Source of the DNA: an uncultured Steroidobacter sp.
GTDB lineage: Bacteria; Pseudomonadota; Gammaproteobacteria; Steroidobacterales; Steroidobacteraceae
Direction: 5' to 3'
Assembly (NCBI RefSeq): GCF_937958065.1
Contig: NZ_CALFXI010000082.1
Span: forward strand, 1 to 21,529
DNA length: 21,529 nucleotides
Shown: positions 1-7,237 of the stretch, in pieces
Position numbering within the stretch: the stretch's first letter is position 1
Layout: each line of letters begins with the position of its first letter
Position numbers and translations under genes: made by a program
Notes under the pieces: generated by a model
Database searches by the model: none
What the model was told of the DNA's origin: nothing
The model's input: the letters and a program-made list of their open reading frames with translations, nothing else

Positions 1-1482
1 CGTGACGCAGGCAGCGTGGGCGAGGGAATCCCGCGGGACCGGGACGAGGGGCGCCGCCTGAATTATGGTCAAATGGCCGCGCTTACCCGCCGCGTCGCGG
101 GGGCGCTCGCGACGCTGGAGGTGAAGCCCGGCGATCGCGTCGTCGCCCAGGTCGATAAATCTCCCGAAGCGATTGCGCTGTATCTGGCCTGCCTGAAACT
201 CGGCGCCACCTTCGTCCCTCTCAACACCGCATACACCTTCGCCGAGCTCGACTACTTCCTTGGCGACGCCGCGCCGACTCTCGCCGTCGTGCGACCTGCC
301 GATCGAGAGCAAGTGCAAGCGATCGCAGCGGCGCGCGGCGTCAAGCATGTAGAAACATTGGATGATCGAGGCGGCGGCTCCCTGCTCGAGATCAGCGGCA
401 CCGCCCCGGAAAGCGCAACCCACGATCCATCCACGCTGGCGGCGCTGCTCTACACCTCCGGAACGACCGGCCGCTCCAAAGGCGCGATGCTCACGCGGGC
501 CAATCTGGCCTCCAATGCAATGACTCTGGCGCAGGCATGGCGCTTCACCGCCAGCGATGTGTTGTTGCACGCCCTGCCCATCTTCCATGTGCACGGCTTG
601 TTCGTAGCGATCAACACCGTGCTGGCTTCGGGCAGCTCGATGCTGTTCCTGTCGAAGTTCGATGCCGATGAGATCGTGCGTCTGCTGCCCCGGGCCACTG
701 TGATGATGGGCGTGCCGACGTTCTATACGCGCCTGTTGCAACATCCGGAGCTGAACAAGGACACGGTTCGCAACGTCCGCCTGTTCGTGTCGGGCTCGGC
801 GCCGCTGCTGGCGGAGACGCATCGGGAATTCCAGGCGCGCACCGGCCACGCCATCCTGGAACGGTACGGCATGAGCGAGACGCTGATGAACACGTCCAAT
901 CCGCATGATGGCCAGCGCATTCCCGGATCGGTCGGGCCCGCATTGCCGGGCGTCGAAGTGCGCATCACGGACCCCGACAGTGGCGCGGTGCTGACCGAGC
1001 CGGACACCATCGGCATGATCGAGGTGCGCGGCCCCAATGTATTCTCCGGGTACTGGCGCATGCCGGAGAAAACCGCGGCGGAGTTTCGCGCGGATGGCTT
1101 CTTCATCACAGGCGACCTCGGCAAGCGCGACGCGCAGGGCTATGTATACATCGTCGGTCGCGGCAAGGACCTGATCATCACGGGCGGTTACAACGTCTAT
1201 CCCATCGAGGTCGAGCTGGAAATCGATGCGCTGCCGGGCGTGAACGAAAGCGCCGTGATCGGCGTGCCGCATCCGGACTTCGGCGAAGGCGTCACCGCGG
1301 TGGTCGTGCCCCACAAGAACGCCACGCTGGACGAAGCGACCCTCCGCGGCGCGCTCGAATCGAGACTCGCCAGGTTCAAACTGCCCAAGCGCATCGTGTT
1401 CGTGGCCGAGCTGCCCCGTAACACCATGGGCAAAGTGCAAAAAAGCGCCCTGCGCGAGCGCTATCGCGATCTTTATAAATAA
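1..1482 (+). CDS. matB: Malonyl-CoA synthetase (acyl-adenylate-forming), 5' end cut by window
   Basis: This ANL-superfamily enzyme most likely activates malonate to malonyl-CoA in the cytoplasm using ATP and CoA. The frame is open to the first base of the window, so the N-terminus (about 20-25 residues of a family near 500) lies outside; a GTG at 16 is in frame but is probably not the real start. Numbering from that GTG, the phosphate-binding loop LLYTSGTTGRSKG is at about 144-156, the YGMSET motif at 284-289, the GDLG hinge region at 366-369, the GGYNVYP motif at 390-396, and the catalytic lysine in the C-terminal MGKVQK at about 471-476. The run of EKSP-like, LYLACLKLGA and PLNTAY-type segments is typical of MatB rather than acetyl-CoA or long-chain synthetases. 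The stop is 15 bases before folD, so the two are probably cotranscribed. Substrate choice is inferred from overall resemblance; another short or dicarboxylic acyl-CoA ligase is possible. Confidence 0.85.
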   Translation, partial: RDAGSVGEGIPRDRDEGRRLNYGQMAALTRRVAGALATLEVKPGDRVVAQVDKSPEAIALYLACLKLGATFVPLNTAYTFAELDYFLGDAAPTLAVVRPADREQVQAIAAARGVKHVETLDDRGGGSLLEISGTAPESATHDPSTLAALLYTSGTTGRSKGAMLTRANLASNAMTLAQAWRFTASDVLLHALPIFHVHGLFVAINTVLASGSSMLFLSKFDADEIVRLLPRATVMMGVPTFYTRLLQHPELNKDTVRNVRLFVSGSAPLLAETHREFQARTGHAILERYGMSETLMNTSNPHDGQRIPGSVGPALPGVEVRITDPDSGAVLTEPDTIGMIEVRGPNVFSGYWRMPEKTAAEFRADGFFITGDLGKRDAQGYVYIVGRGKDLIITGGYNVYPIEVELEIDALPGVNESAVIGVPHPDFGEGVTAVVVPHKNATLDEATLRGALESRLARFKLPKRIVFVAELPRNTMGKVQKSALRERYRDLYK

Positions 1483-1497
1483 TCAGGAAATTGCAGC

Positions 1498-2391
1498 ATG
1501 ACCGCCACCTTGATCGATGGTCGCGCCGTCGCCGAACGACTGCGCGAACGCGTTGCCGCCCGTACCGCCGAGCTCGCCACGCACGGAGTGATTCCCGGGC
1601 TGGCCGTGGTGCTGGTCGGTGACGATCCCGCCAGTCAGGTGTATGTCGGCAGCAAGACCAAACAAGCGGCCGCCGCCGGTCTGAAGCACTTCGATCATCG
1701 CTTGCCGGCCACGACCGGCACGTCGGAGTTGATTGCCCTGGTCGAGCAGCTGAATGCGCGTCCCGACGTGCACGGGATTCTGGTACAGCTCCCTCTGCCA
1801 CCGGGCGTAGACAGCGCAGCGGTACTCGCCGCCATCGATCCGGCCAAGGATGTGGACGGCTTTCATGCGCTCAATGCCGGCCGTCTGGCGCTCGGCCAGG
1901 ACGCCACCGTGCCGTGCACGCCGCTCGGCTGTTTGATCCTGATTCGCGAAGTCACGCGCGACCTCGCCGGCAAGCGCGCCGTCGTGGTGGGACGATCCAA
2001 CATCGTCGGCAAGCCCATGGCGCAGCTGCTGCTACAAAACGACTGCACTGTGACGATTGCACACTCGCGCACTCGCGATCTGCCACAGCTGTGCCGTGAG
2101 GCCGAGATTCTGGTGGCGGCGATCGGACGACCGAAAGCCATTGCCGGCGACTGGATCCGACCGGGCGCCATCGTCATCGACGTGGGCATCAATCGCATCA
2201 CCACCACGGACGGCAAGACCAAGCTGGTGGGCGATGTCGACTTCGACGCGGCTTTGTCCCATGCGGGTGCAATCACGCCCGTCCCCGGCGGCGTCGGGCC
2301 GATGACCATCGCGTGCTTGCTGATGAATACGGTGAACGCAGCGATCCGCTCGGGGGCGGGCGCGCTCGGGCCGCTGATCGGCGTAAATTAA
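1498..2391 (+). CDS. folD: Bifunctional methylenetetrahydrofolate dehydrogenase / methenyltetrahydrofolate cyclohydrolase
   Basis: FolD interconverts 5,10-methylene-, 5,10-methenyl- and 10-formyl-tetrahydrofolate in the cytoplasm, using NADP, and supplies one-carbon units for purines and fMet-tRNA. The 297 residues match the usual length (about 285-300). Visible motifs are YVGSK at 49-53 with the catalytic lysine at 53, LVQLPLPP with the conserved Gln at 97, DVDGFH at 118-123, PCTPLG in the middle, the Rossmann segment VVGRSNIVGKPMAQ, and PGGVGPMT near the C-terminus. The ATG is preceded by an AGGAA Shine-Dalgarno sequence at a normal distance. It lies 15 bases after the malonyl-CoA synthetase gene and is followed by a hairpin region shared with a convergent MarR gene. 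Assignment is secure. Confidence 0.97.
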   Translation: MTATLIDGRAVAERLRERVAARTAELATHGVIPGLAVVLVGDDPASQVYVGSKTKQAAAAGLKHFDHRLPATTGTSELIALVEQLNARPDVHGILVQLPLPPGVDSAAVLAAIDPAKDVDGFHALNAGRLALGQDATVPCTPLGCLILIREVTRDLAGKRAVVVGRSNIVGKPMAQLLLQNDCTVTIAHSRTRDLPQLCREAEILVAAIGRPKAIAGDWIRPGAIVIDVGINRITTTDGKTKLVGDVDFDAALSHAGAITPVPGGVGPMTIACLLMNTVNAAIRSGAGALGPLIGVN

Positions 2392-2443
2392 TCCTGCGCT
2401 AACGTGGTGCGCGGCCGGGTGCCACGCATTTCCCGAAACTAAT

Positions 2444-2475
2444 GCACATGCTCGCTCCGCGGGGGGAGCACGTGC
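2444..2475. terminator. Hairpin between convergent folD and marR
   Basis: Arms 2444-2453 (GCACATGCTC) and 2466-2475 (GAGCACGTGC) pair over 10 positions with one A/C mismatch, around a 12-base GC-rich loop. It sits between two genes that end toward each other. On the minus strand the sequence after the hairpin is moderately T-rich (ATTAGTTT), so it may end the marR transcript; on the plus strand there is no U-run. Bidirectional use is an inference. Confidence 0.5.
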
Positions 2476-2492
2476 CGTTCATTAAAAGAAAT

Positions 2493-3110
2493 TTATTCGA
2501 CCTCGCCGGCGCCTTCGCCGTTGCCGATCGTGGCCGACAGCTTGTCGATGATTGAATAAAGCGAGGCGCGCTCCGATTCGCTCAAGGTCAGCAACATGTC
2601 CGCCTGACGTTTGCGCGCCACGGGCAGCACCTCCTTGTACAGGGACGTGCCTTTGGGGGTGATGGAAACCATCACCGGCGCGGCCAGCGCTTCGGTCGAG
2701 CGCGCACCGCGATCCTTGATGGTCTTGGTCTTGGTGAGCCCGCGCGTCGCCATGACTCGCAATGTCCTGCTCACCTGTCCCTTGTCCATGCCGCTGCGGA
2801 CCGTCACTTCCGAGAAGCGCATCGGCGCAAACCGCGCCACCAGTGCCAGCAGGCGCCACTCCGGCAAGCTCAAATCGAATTGTTCGAGATAGGGCTTGGT
2901 GAGATTGGTGCGCAAGGCGTTCGACAGCCGCGTCAATCGAAACGTGAGGAAGTCCTCCACGTTCAGATGCGAGCCACTGCGCGACACCGCGGCCCAGGGC
3001 GAGGATGTTTTGCTAGTTGACCGCTGACGCGGCTTCTTCTGCGAAGCTTTCACTGAAGTGCCAATTCGGCGCTGGCCGAGCAAATTAGGAGGACGCGGAT
3101 TCTGCCGCAA
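2493..3110 (-). CDS. MarR-family transcriptional regulator
   Basis: A winged-helix DNA-binding repressor or activator of the MarR type. The recognisable domain runs from about residue 48 (HLNVEDFLTFRLTRLSNALR) through the helix-turn-helix segment (MRFSEVTVRSGMDKGQVSRT) and the wing to a C-terminal dimerisation helix. The first 45 or so residues are basic, low in complexity and not typical of the family. The longest frame starts at a TTG at 3110; an in-frame GTG at 3053 is an alternative and neither has a clear Shine-Dalgarno, so the start is uncertain. The gene stands alone, convergent with folD and divergent from a small unknown gene. A short inverted repeat, ACAA-TG-TTGT at 3142-3151, lies just upstream and could be an operator. 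The ligand and targets cannot be read from the sequence. Confidence 0.85.
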   Translation of the reverse strand: MRQNPRPPNLLGQRRIGTSVKASQKKPRQRSTSKTSSPWAAVSRSGSHLNVEDFLTFRLTRLSNALRTNLTKPYLEQFDLSLPEWRLLALVARFAPMRFSEVTVRSGMDKGQVSRTLRVMATRGLTKTKTIKDRGARSTEALAAPVMVSITPKGTSLYKEVLPVARKRQADMLLTLSESERASLYSIIDKLSATIGNGEGAGEVE

Positions 3111-3450
3111 GCCATCGCGCTTGAATAGAACATCTCACCAAACAATGTTGTAAACATGGCCTTCTCGACAATTTTCATGCGTTATGCAATGAGCAGCGAC
3201 GCTGAACGCGGCAGGAATGTTTCTGCGCGAGAATTTGCCGTGTTTTCGGGGTCGACCCGGCGACCACGCCCCGGACCGGACCTGACAAAATTTGTCCATT
3301 TGTTACGCGCCACACGCTATCTGCCTGTTTGCACGCCGCGAATCGGAAGTGACGTTTCTCGGCGACGCACGCACGCCGGGCACGAAGAAAAAAACTGATG
3401 CAGCAGCAAAAACGGGCTGCTATGTTCCGCCGCGCTCCGTGGAACGCTTC
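3111..3450. other. Intergenic region between divergent marR and a small gene
   Basis: About 340 bases without a convincing gene, less GC-rich than its surroundings. It contains the inverted repeat ACAA-TG-TTGT (3142-3151), close to the marR start, and a perfect palindrome GACAAA-A-TTTGTC (3284-3296), about 155 bases before the small plus-strand gene. Both are candidate operators only. Promoters must lie here for both genes, but no -35/-10 pair with good spacing stood out. Confidence 0.5.
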
Positions 3451-3693
3451 ATGCTACAACCAGAAGCCCAAGCCCGTGTCATCGAAGAGTGGTTCCGATT
3501 GCCGGAATCGCGTCGGTTGCACGCGACCGATGCGGTCGCATTCGCGTTCAGGTTGTTGCAGGACCGGCCGGACATGTTTGCGCCCACCCGCGAGCCGGTC
3601 GATCACGACATCATCGTCGGCTGGTTGTTGCCTTATCTGAACCGGTCCGAATCAATGGCCGCTGAACGGACTCAGGCGCCCTGCAGGGCCTGA
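3451..3693 (+). CDS. Small protein of unknown function (80 aa)
   Basis: Not a family I recognise. From the ATG at 3451 it gives 80 residues with no signal peptide or membrane segment. It is helix-prone, with segments such as ARVIEEWFRLPESRRLHAT, AVAFAFRLLQDRPDMFAP and HDIIVGWLLPYL, and acidic, aromatic and hydrophobic residues are spaced as in a real folded protein. The frame also continues upstream to a TTG at 3292, but that part has no protein-like character. The Shine-Dalgarno is weak. The last 22 bases overlap the 3' end of the convergent ppc gene. A coding role is inferred from composition alone. Confidence 0.55.
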   Translation: MLQPEAQARVIEEWFRLPESRRLHATDAVAFAFRLLQDRPDMFAPTREPVDHDIIVGWLLPYLNRSESMAAERTQAPCRA

Positions 3694-6386
3694 CTGATCC
3701 CGCTCACCGTCGCCAGCAGCGCCGACAACAGCTCCCGATCTTCCCGCTTGCCGGCGCGCCAGCGCCGCAGCAGGTCGACCTGCGTCAGATGCATGGGGTC
3801 GATGTACGGGTTACGCAGCACGATGGAACGCTGGACCGTCGCCGCGCCCTCCAGCAACTGCTCGCAACCGCGCAGGTTCAGCACCTGCTGCCGGGCAAGC
3901 TCGTATTCGGCGCGCAGGATGGGAATGAAGCGACGATATCTTTCATCCACCAGCTGCTCATATGCACGGGCGATATCCAGATCGGCGCGCGCCAGCGACA
4001 GCTCGATGTCGTCGATGAGGTTGGTAAAGAAGAACCAGTGCTCGTGCATGTCGCGCAATACCGCGTCGCCGAGCGTGCGCGAAGCCAGCGCCAGCGCCGA
4101 GCCCGCGCCGAACCAGCCGGGCATCATGTATCGACACTGCGACCACGCATGCCACCAGGGAATGGAACGAATGGCGGCGATGCCGACGCGATCCAGGCGC
4201 GACACGGGACGCGAGCCGAGCTGCATGCGCTCGATCACGTCGATGGGCGTGAGTTGACAGAAGAAGTCATGGAATTCGGGATCGTCGAACACCATGGCGC
4301 GATAGGCGCGCGAGCTTTCGCTGCTGAGCAGTTCCATAGCCTCGCGCCAGGCCGGCTCGACCCGTTCCGGCGGCATCACGCCGGCACGCGACAGGGACAA
4401 CGCATTGAACGCCTGCTCGAACACGCGCAACGCGATCGGGCGCAAGCCATATTTCTCGTTGATCAGCTCGCCCTGCTCGGTCATGCGCAGACGCCCGCGA
4501 CGCGCACCGTTCGGCGCGCTCCTGACCAGCACTTCGGTGCGACCGCCGCCGCGATCGATGCCATCGGCCTGACCGTGAAAAAGTGTCAAGTCGACATCGG
4601 CCGCGTCCGCGGCGGCAAACAACGACTCCTGCGCCTGACGAATCAGCCAGCGCGCGCGCACGATGCCGCTTTCCTTGTTGCTCGCGGAATAACCGATCAT
4701 CACGTACTGATGATTGGCGCGGCCCTTGAGATGCCGCTTGTAAACCGGCTCTTCGAACAGCTGTTTCATCATCTCGCCGCAACGTTGCAGCGACTCGGCC
4801 GATTCGAACATCGGCGCCACGTCGGTCGGCACGTCGCCGGTGCGCCGATCGGCCGTATCGGCCCAGCGGGCCAGCAGCAGCACTGACAGGATATCGTCGA
4901 TACCCTGGGTCGCGCTGACCACATAAGCTCCGATGGTGTCGTCGCCATAACGATGGCGACAATGCGCCAGCGCTTCGAGCACCCACAGGCTGCGCTTGCC
5001 GCTGGCATCGAGCACGTTGGTGGGACCTTCATCGCGTTCGAGCGCATCCCGCAAGCGCGCAGTGCGCTCCGCGCTGCTGCGAGTCGCCCATCCGGCATCG
5101 TTGAATCCCTGGCCGATGACGGCGCGATGCGCGCCGGCGTTCTGACGAATATCCAACGTGGCCAGGTGGAAGCCAAACGTGCGGATGCGGCGGATCAGCC
5201 GCCGCACCGGAAACAATCCGGCGTGCTCGCCCTTGTTCGCACGCAGACTATCGGCGATCAGATTGATGTCGCCGAGGAACTCGTTGACGCCTTCGTACTG
5301 ATTGGCCCGCCCCTCGTAGGTCGCGCGCAGCCGCTCCATCACCTGCCCCAGGAAGACACGATATGGCATGCGGTCATGGCGGGCTGGCGAGAGGCTGCCC
5401 CCCGAGCGCAGCAGCACCGAATATTGCTCGATGCGCGCCGTCAGCTCCGGCGAGACACCCACGCGCGAAGCGCTCTGGGACAAGGATTCCGCGAGACTTT
5501 TGCAGTCGAGGAAATAGTTGTTGACGATGATCTGCTGATGACGTGCGATGGTCTCGCGCAGCGTCTTGGCATGCACGTCGGGATTGCCGTCCATGTCGCC
5601 GCCGACCCACGAGCCGAAGCGCAGGATCTCCGGCAATTCGCGCTCGCGCGCTTCCGGACCGTAGACCTGTTCGAGCGCGGCCTGGACCTCCTCGTAGAAG
5701 GTCGGAACGATCTTGTAGAGCACTTCGGCGATGAAGAAGAGCACGTGCTCGCGCTCATCGGCCACAGTCAGACGCTCGCGTGAATTCTCCGCTGTCTGCC
5801 AACCCGAAGTGATCTCGTTCCGAATGCGATCCCAAAGCACGCGCGTCTCGTTGGCGGTGCGTGGCAGACCCAGCCGTTTCAACAACAGCTGCGCGATCTT
5901 TTGTTGCTTGCGGAGGATGGTACGGCGGGTGGATTCGGTGGGATGCGCCGTGAACACCGGCTCGATCCACATCTGCAGCATCAGCCGCCAGACGTCTTCA
6001 AGCGACAGGCCCTGCGCCTTGAGCTTGCTGACGGCCTCGATGATGCCGCCGGGCTGAGTCTTGCCTTCGTTGAAATACTGGCGCCGGCGCCGGATGCGAT
6101 GCACCTTCTCCGCCATGTTGACCATCTCGAACCAGGTCGAGAACGCGCGCACCAGATCGCGTGCCTGTTCCGGTGGCACATTGCGGGTCCGCTCGGTCAG
6201 TTCGCGGCCGCTGGCCGTATCGCCTTCGCGACGGGCGATCGCCGACTGCCGGTCGCTCTCGACGGCCTCGAACAAAGCGTCGCCGCCCTGCTCGCGAATG
6301 ACCTGGCCCACGAGCGCGCCGAGCATGTGGACGTCTTCCCGCAGCTCGGCGTCTTTTTGCGGAAAACTGATGTCGGAGCGAGGCAT
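3672..6386 (-). CDS. ppc: Phosphoenolpyruvate carboxylase homologue with altered active-site residues
   Basis: Full-length (904 aa) homologue of the enzyme that makes oxaloacetate from PEP and bicarbonate to refill the TCA cycle. Conserved parts include VFTAHPTESTRRT (catalytic His near 148), GSWVGGDMDGNP, LDIRQNA with its Arg, MFES with the metal-binding Glu, RMTEQGE, IPWWHAWSQ and RNPYIDP. Three normally invariant places differ. The YSDSxKDxG signature reads YSASNKESG, so the Asp I recall as a metal ligand in the E. coli enzyme (D543) is Ala. FHGRGGSxGRGG reads FHGQADGIDRGG, so the first Arg (R581 in E. coli) is Gln. The protein ends LQGA instead of QNTG. I checked the codons: GCG for Ala, CAG for Gln. 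No frameshift is visible. It is clearly PEPC-fold, but it may be catalytically altered. The gene is single, with no clear Shine-Dalgarno at its ATG. Confidence 0.9.
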   Translation of the reverse strand: MPRSDISFPQKDAELREDVHMLGALVGQVIREQGGDALFEAVESDRQSAIARREGDTASGRELTERTRNVPPEQARDLVRAFSTWFEMVNMAEKVHRIRRRRQYFNEGKTQPGGIIEAVSKLKAQGLSLEDVWRLMLQMWIEPVFTAHPTESTRRTILRKQQKIAQLLLKRLGLPRTANETRVLWDRIRNEITSGWQTAENSRERLTVADEREHVLFFIAEVLYKIVPTFYEEVQAALEQVYGPEARERELPEILRFGSWVGGDMDGNPDVHAKTLRETIARHQQIIVNNYFLDCKSLAESLSQSASRVGVSPELTARIEQYSVLLRSGGSLSPARHDRMPYRVFLGQVMERLRATYEGRANQYEGVNEFLGDINLIADSLRANKGEHAGLFPVRRLIRRIRTFGFHLATLDIRQNAGAHRAVIGQGFNDAGWATRSSAERTARLRDALERDEGPTNVLDASGKRSLWVLEALAHCRHRYGDDTIGAYVVSATQGIDDILSVLLLARWADTADRRTGDVPTDVAPMFESAESLQRCGEMMKQLFEEPVYKRHLKGRANHQYVMIGYSASNKESGIVRARWLIRQAQESLFAAADAADVDLTLFHGQADGIDRGGGRTEVLVRSAPNGARRGRLRMTEQGELINEKYGLRPIALRVFEQAFNALSLSRAGVMPPERVEPAWREAMELLSSESSRAYRAMVFDDPEFHDFFCQLTPIDVIERMQLGSRPVSRLDRVGIAAIRSIPWWHAWSQCRYMMPGWFGAGSALALASRTLGDAVLRDMHEHWFFFTNLIDDIELSLARADLDIARAYEQLVDERYRRFIPILRAEYELARQQVLNLRGCEQLLEGAATVQRSIVLRNPYIDPMHLTQVDLLRRWRAGKREDRELLSALLATVSGISQALQGA

Positions 6387-6443
6387 AAGGGGCGCGGAGT
6401 TTAGCAGAGAGCGGCCGCGCTGCAGTCGGAACGGCTGTGGGTA

Positions 6444-7016
6444 TCAGGCAACGCGCGCCGGAAATGTCTTCAACAATGACTGTTTACAGGTGCTGCATGC
6501 CCCCGGTTCGAGTCGCGGCAGGGTGCTGTCGGCGGGAATCGCCAGGGTGCGCTGAGCGTCCTCGATCTCTTCCCATGCTCCCAGGCGGACCTGAATGCGC
6601 CGACACCACATGCAACAGCGCAGGCTGCGCTCATCGCGCGGATAGGACGGATCCAGCAGGGCCACCGCCGGCCTCGCCTCGCTCCACACCGGCTCGCACA
6701 CGTGACGAATCGAGCCGTCGGCGAGCCGCCTGAGCTCGATATCGATCAGACGGCGCTCGTCGACCCGATCGACACGCGTCGGTACGAAAACACTGCCGCC
6801 GACCGCGCGCACCCGGCTGTAAAGCAATTCCCACAAGTGGCGCACGACGCCGTCGGAAATACGACCCCAGATCGGCCGGCCGATCACTTCGGACAAAGCT
6901 GGCCCCGCGCCGCATGCCGGCGCCACGAAACGGCTCCAGGCAGGATTGACGTACACGATGCGGTCCAGCGCATCGATGATGTAAATGGGGCGGGGATCCG
7001 CGGCATCGTCGACCAT
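6444..7016 (-). CDS. PAS-domain protein with C-terminal double-CxxC (CxWC) motif
   Basis: A 190-residue soluble protein. Residues about 10-115 look like a PAS sensor fold: IYIIDALDRIVYVNPAWSRF at the start, then GRPIWGRI and a later beta-rich stretch. The tail carries CMWC at 135-138 followed by RRIQ and GAWEEIED, and CSTC at 174-177. This layout resembles a short Cys-rich domain often seen at the end of bacterial PAS, GGDEF or response-regulator proteins (pattern CxWC+I...G.W..IE...CP.C), probably metal-binding. There is no kinase, GGDEF or DNA-binding domain, so it would act as a stand-alone sensor or partner. The ATG lacks a clear Shine-Dalgarno. It lies between ppc (same strand, 57 bases downstream) and the divergent antiporter gene. 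Ligand and partner are unknown. Confidence 0.75.
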   Translation of the reverse strand: MVDDAADPRPIYIIDALDRIVYVNPAWSRFVAPACGAGPALSEVIGRPIWGRISDGVVRHLWELLYSRVRAVGGSVFVPTRVDRVDERRLIDIELRRLADGSIRHVCEPVWSEARPAVALLDPSYPRDERSLRCCMWCRRIQVRLGAWEEIEDAQRTLAIPADSTLPRLEPGACSTCKQSLLKTFPARVA

Positions 7017-7237
7017 AAATCATCACGACCGCGGGTAGTGGAACAGTGGACAGAGGCGCCGCCGTGACGCTTCTCATGATCGGTCCGGTGTCAGACGCGT
7101 CCCATGAGGCCCGCCCTGAATGCCGCCCCCGCCCGAGCGCGGTATGCGACTGATACGATCGCCAACACCCCCCGAGCAATGCCGCGGTTGGCTCGAGCCG
7201 CACTGTTGCCGAAACCCTGTTTCATGACGAGAACCGC

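Noticed and set aside
3156..3398. 80-codon plus-strand open frame in the marR upstream region
   Set aside because: No Shine-Dalgarno, no protein-like pattern, lies over candidate regulatory sequence.
3789..4886. 365-codon plus-strand open frame opposite ppc
   Set aside because: Antisense shadow of a conserved enzyme, with no recognisable motifs.
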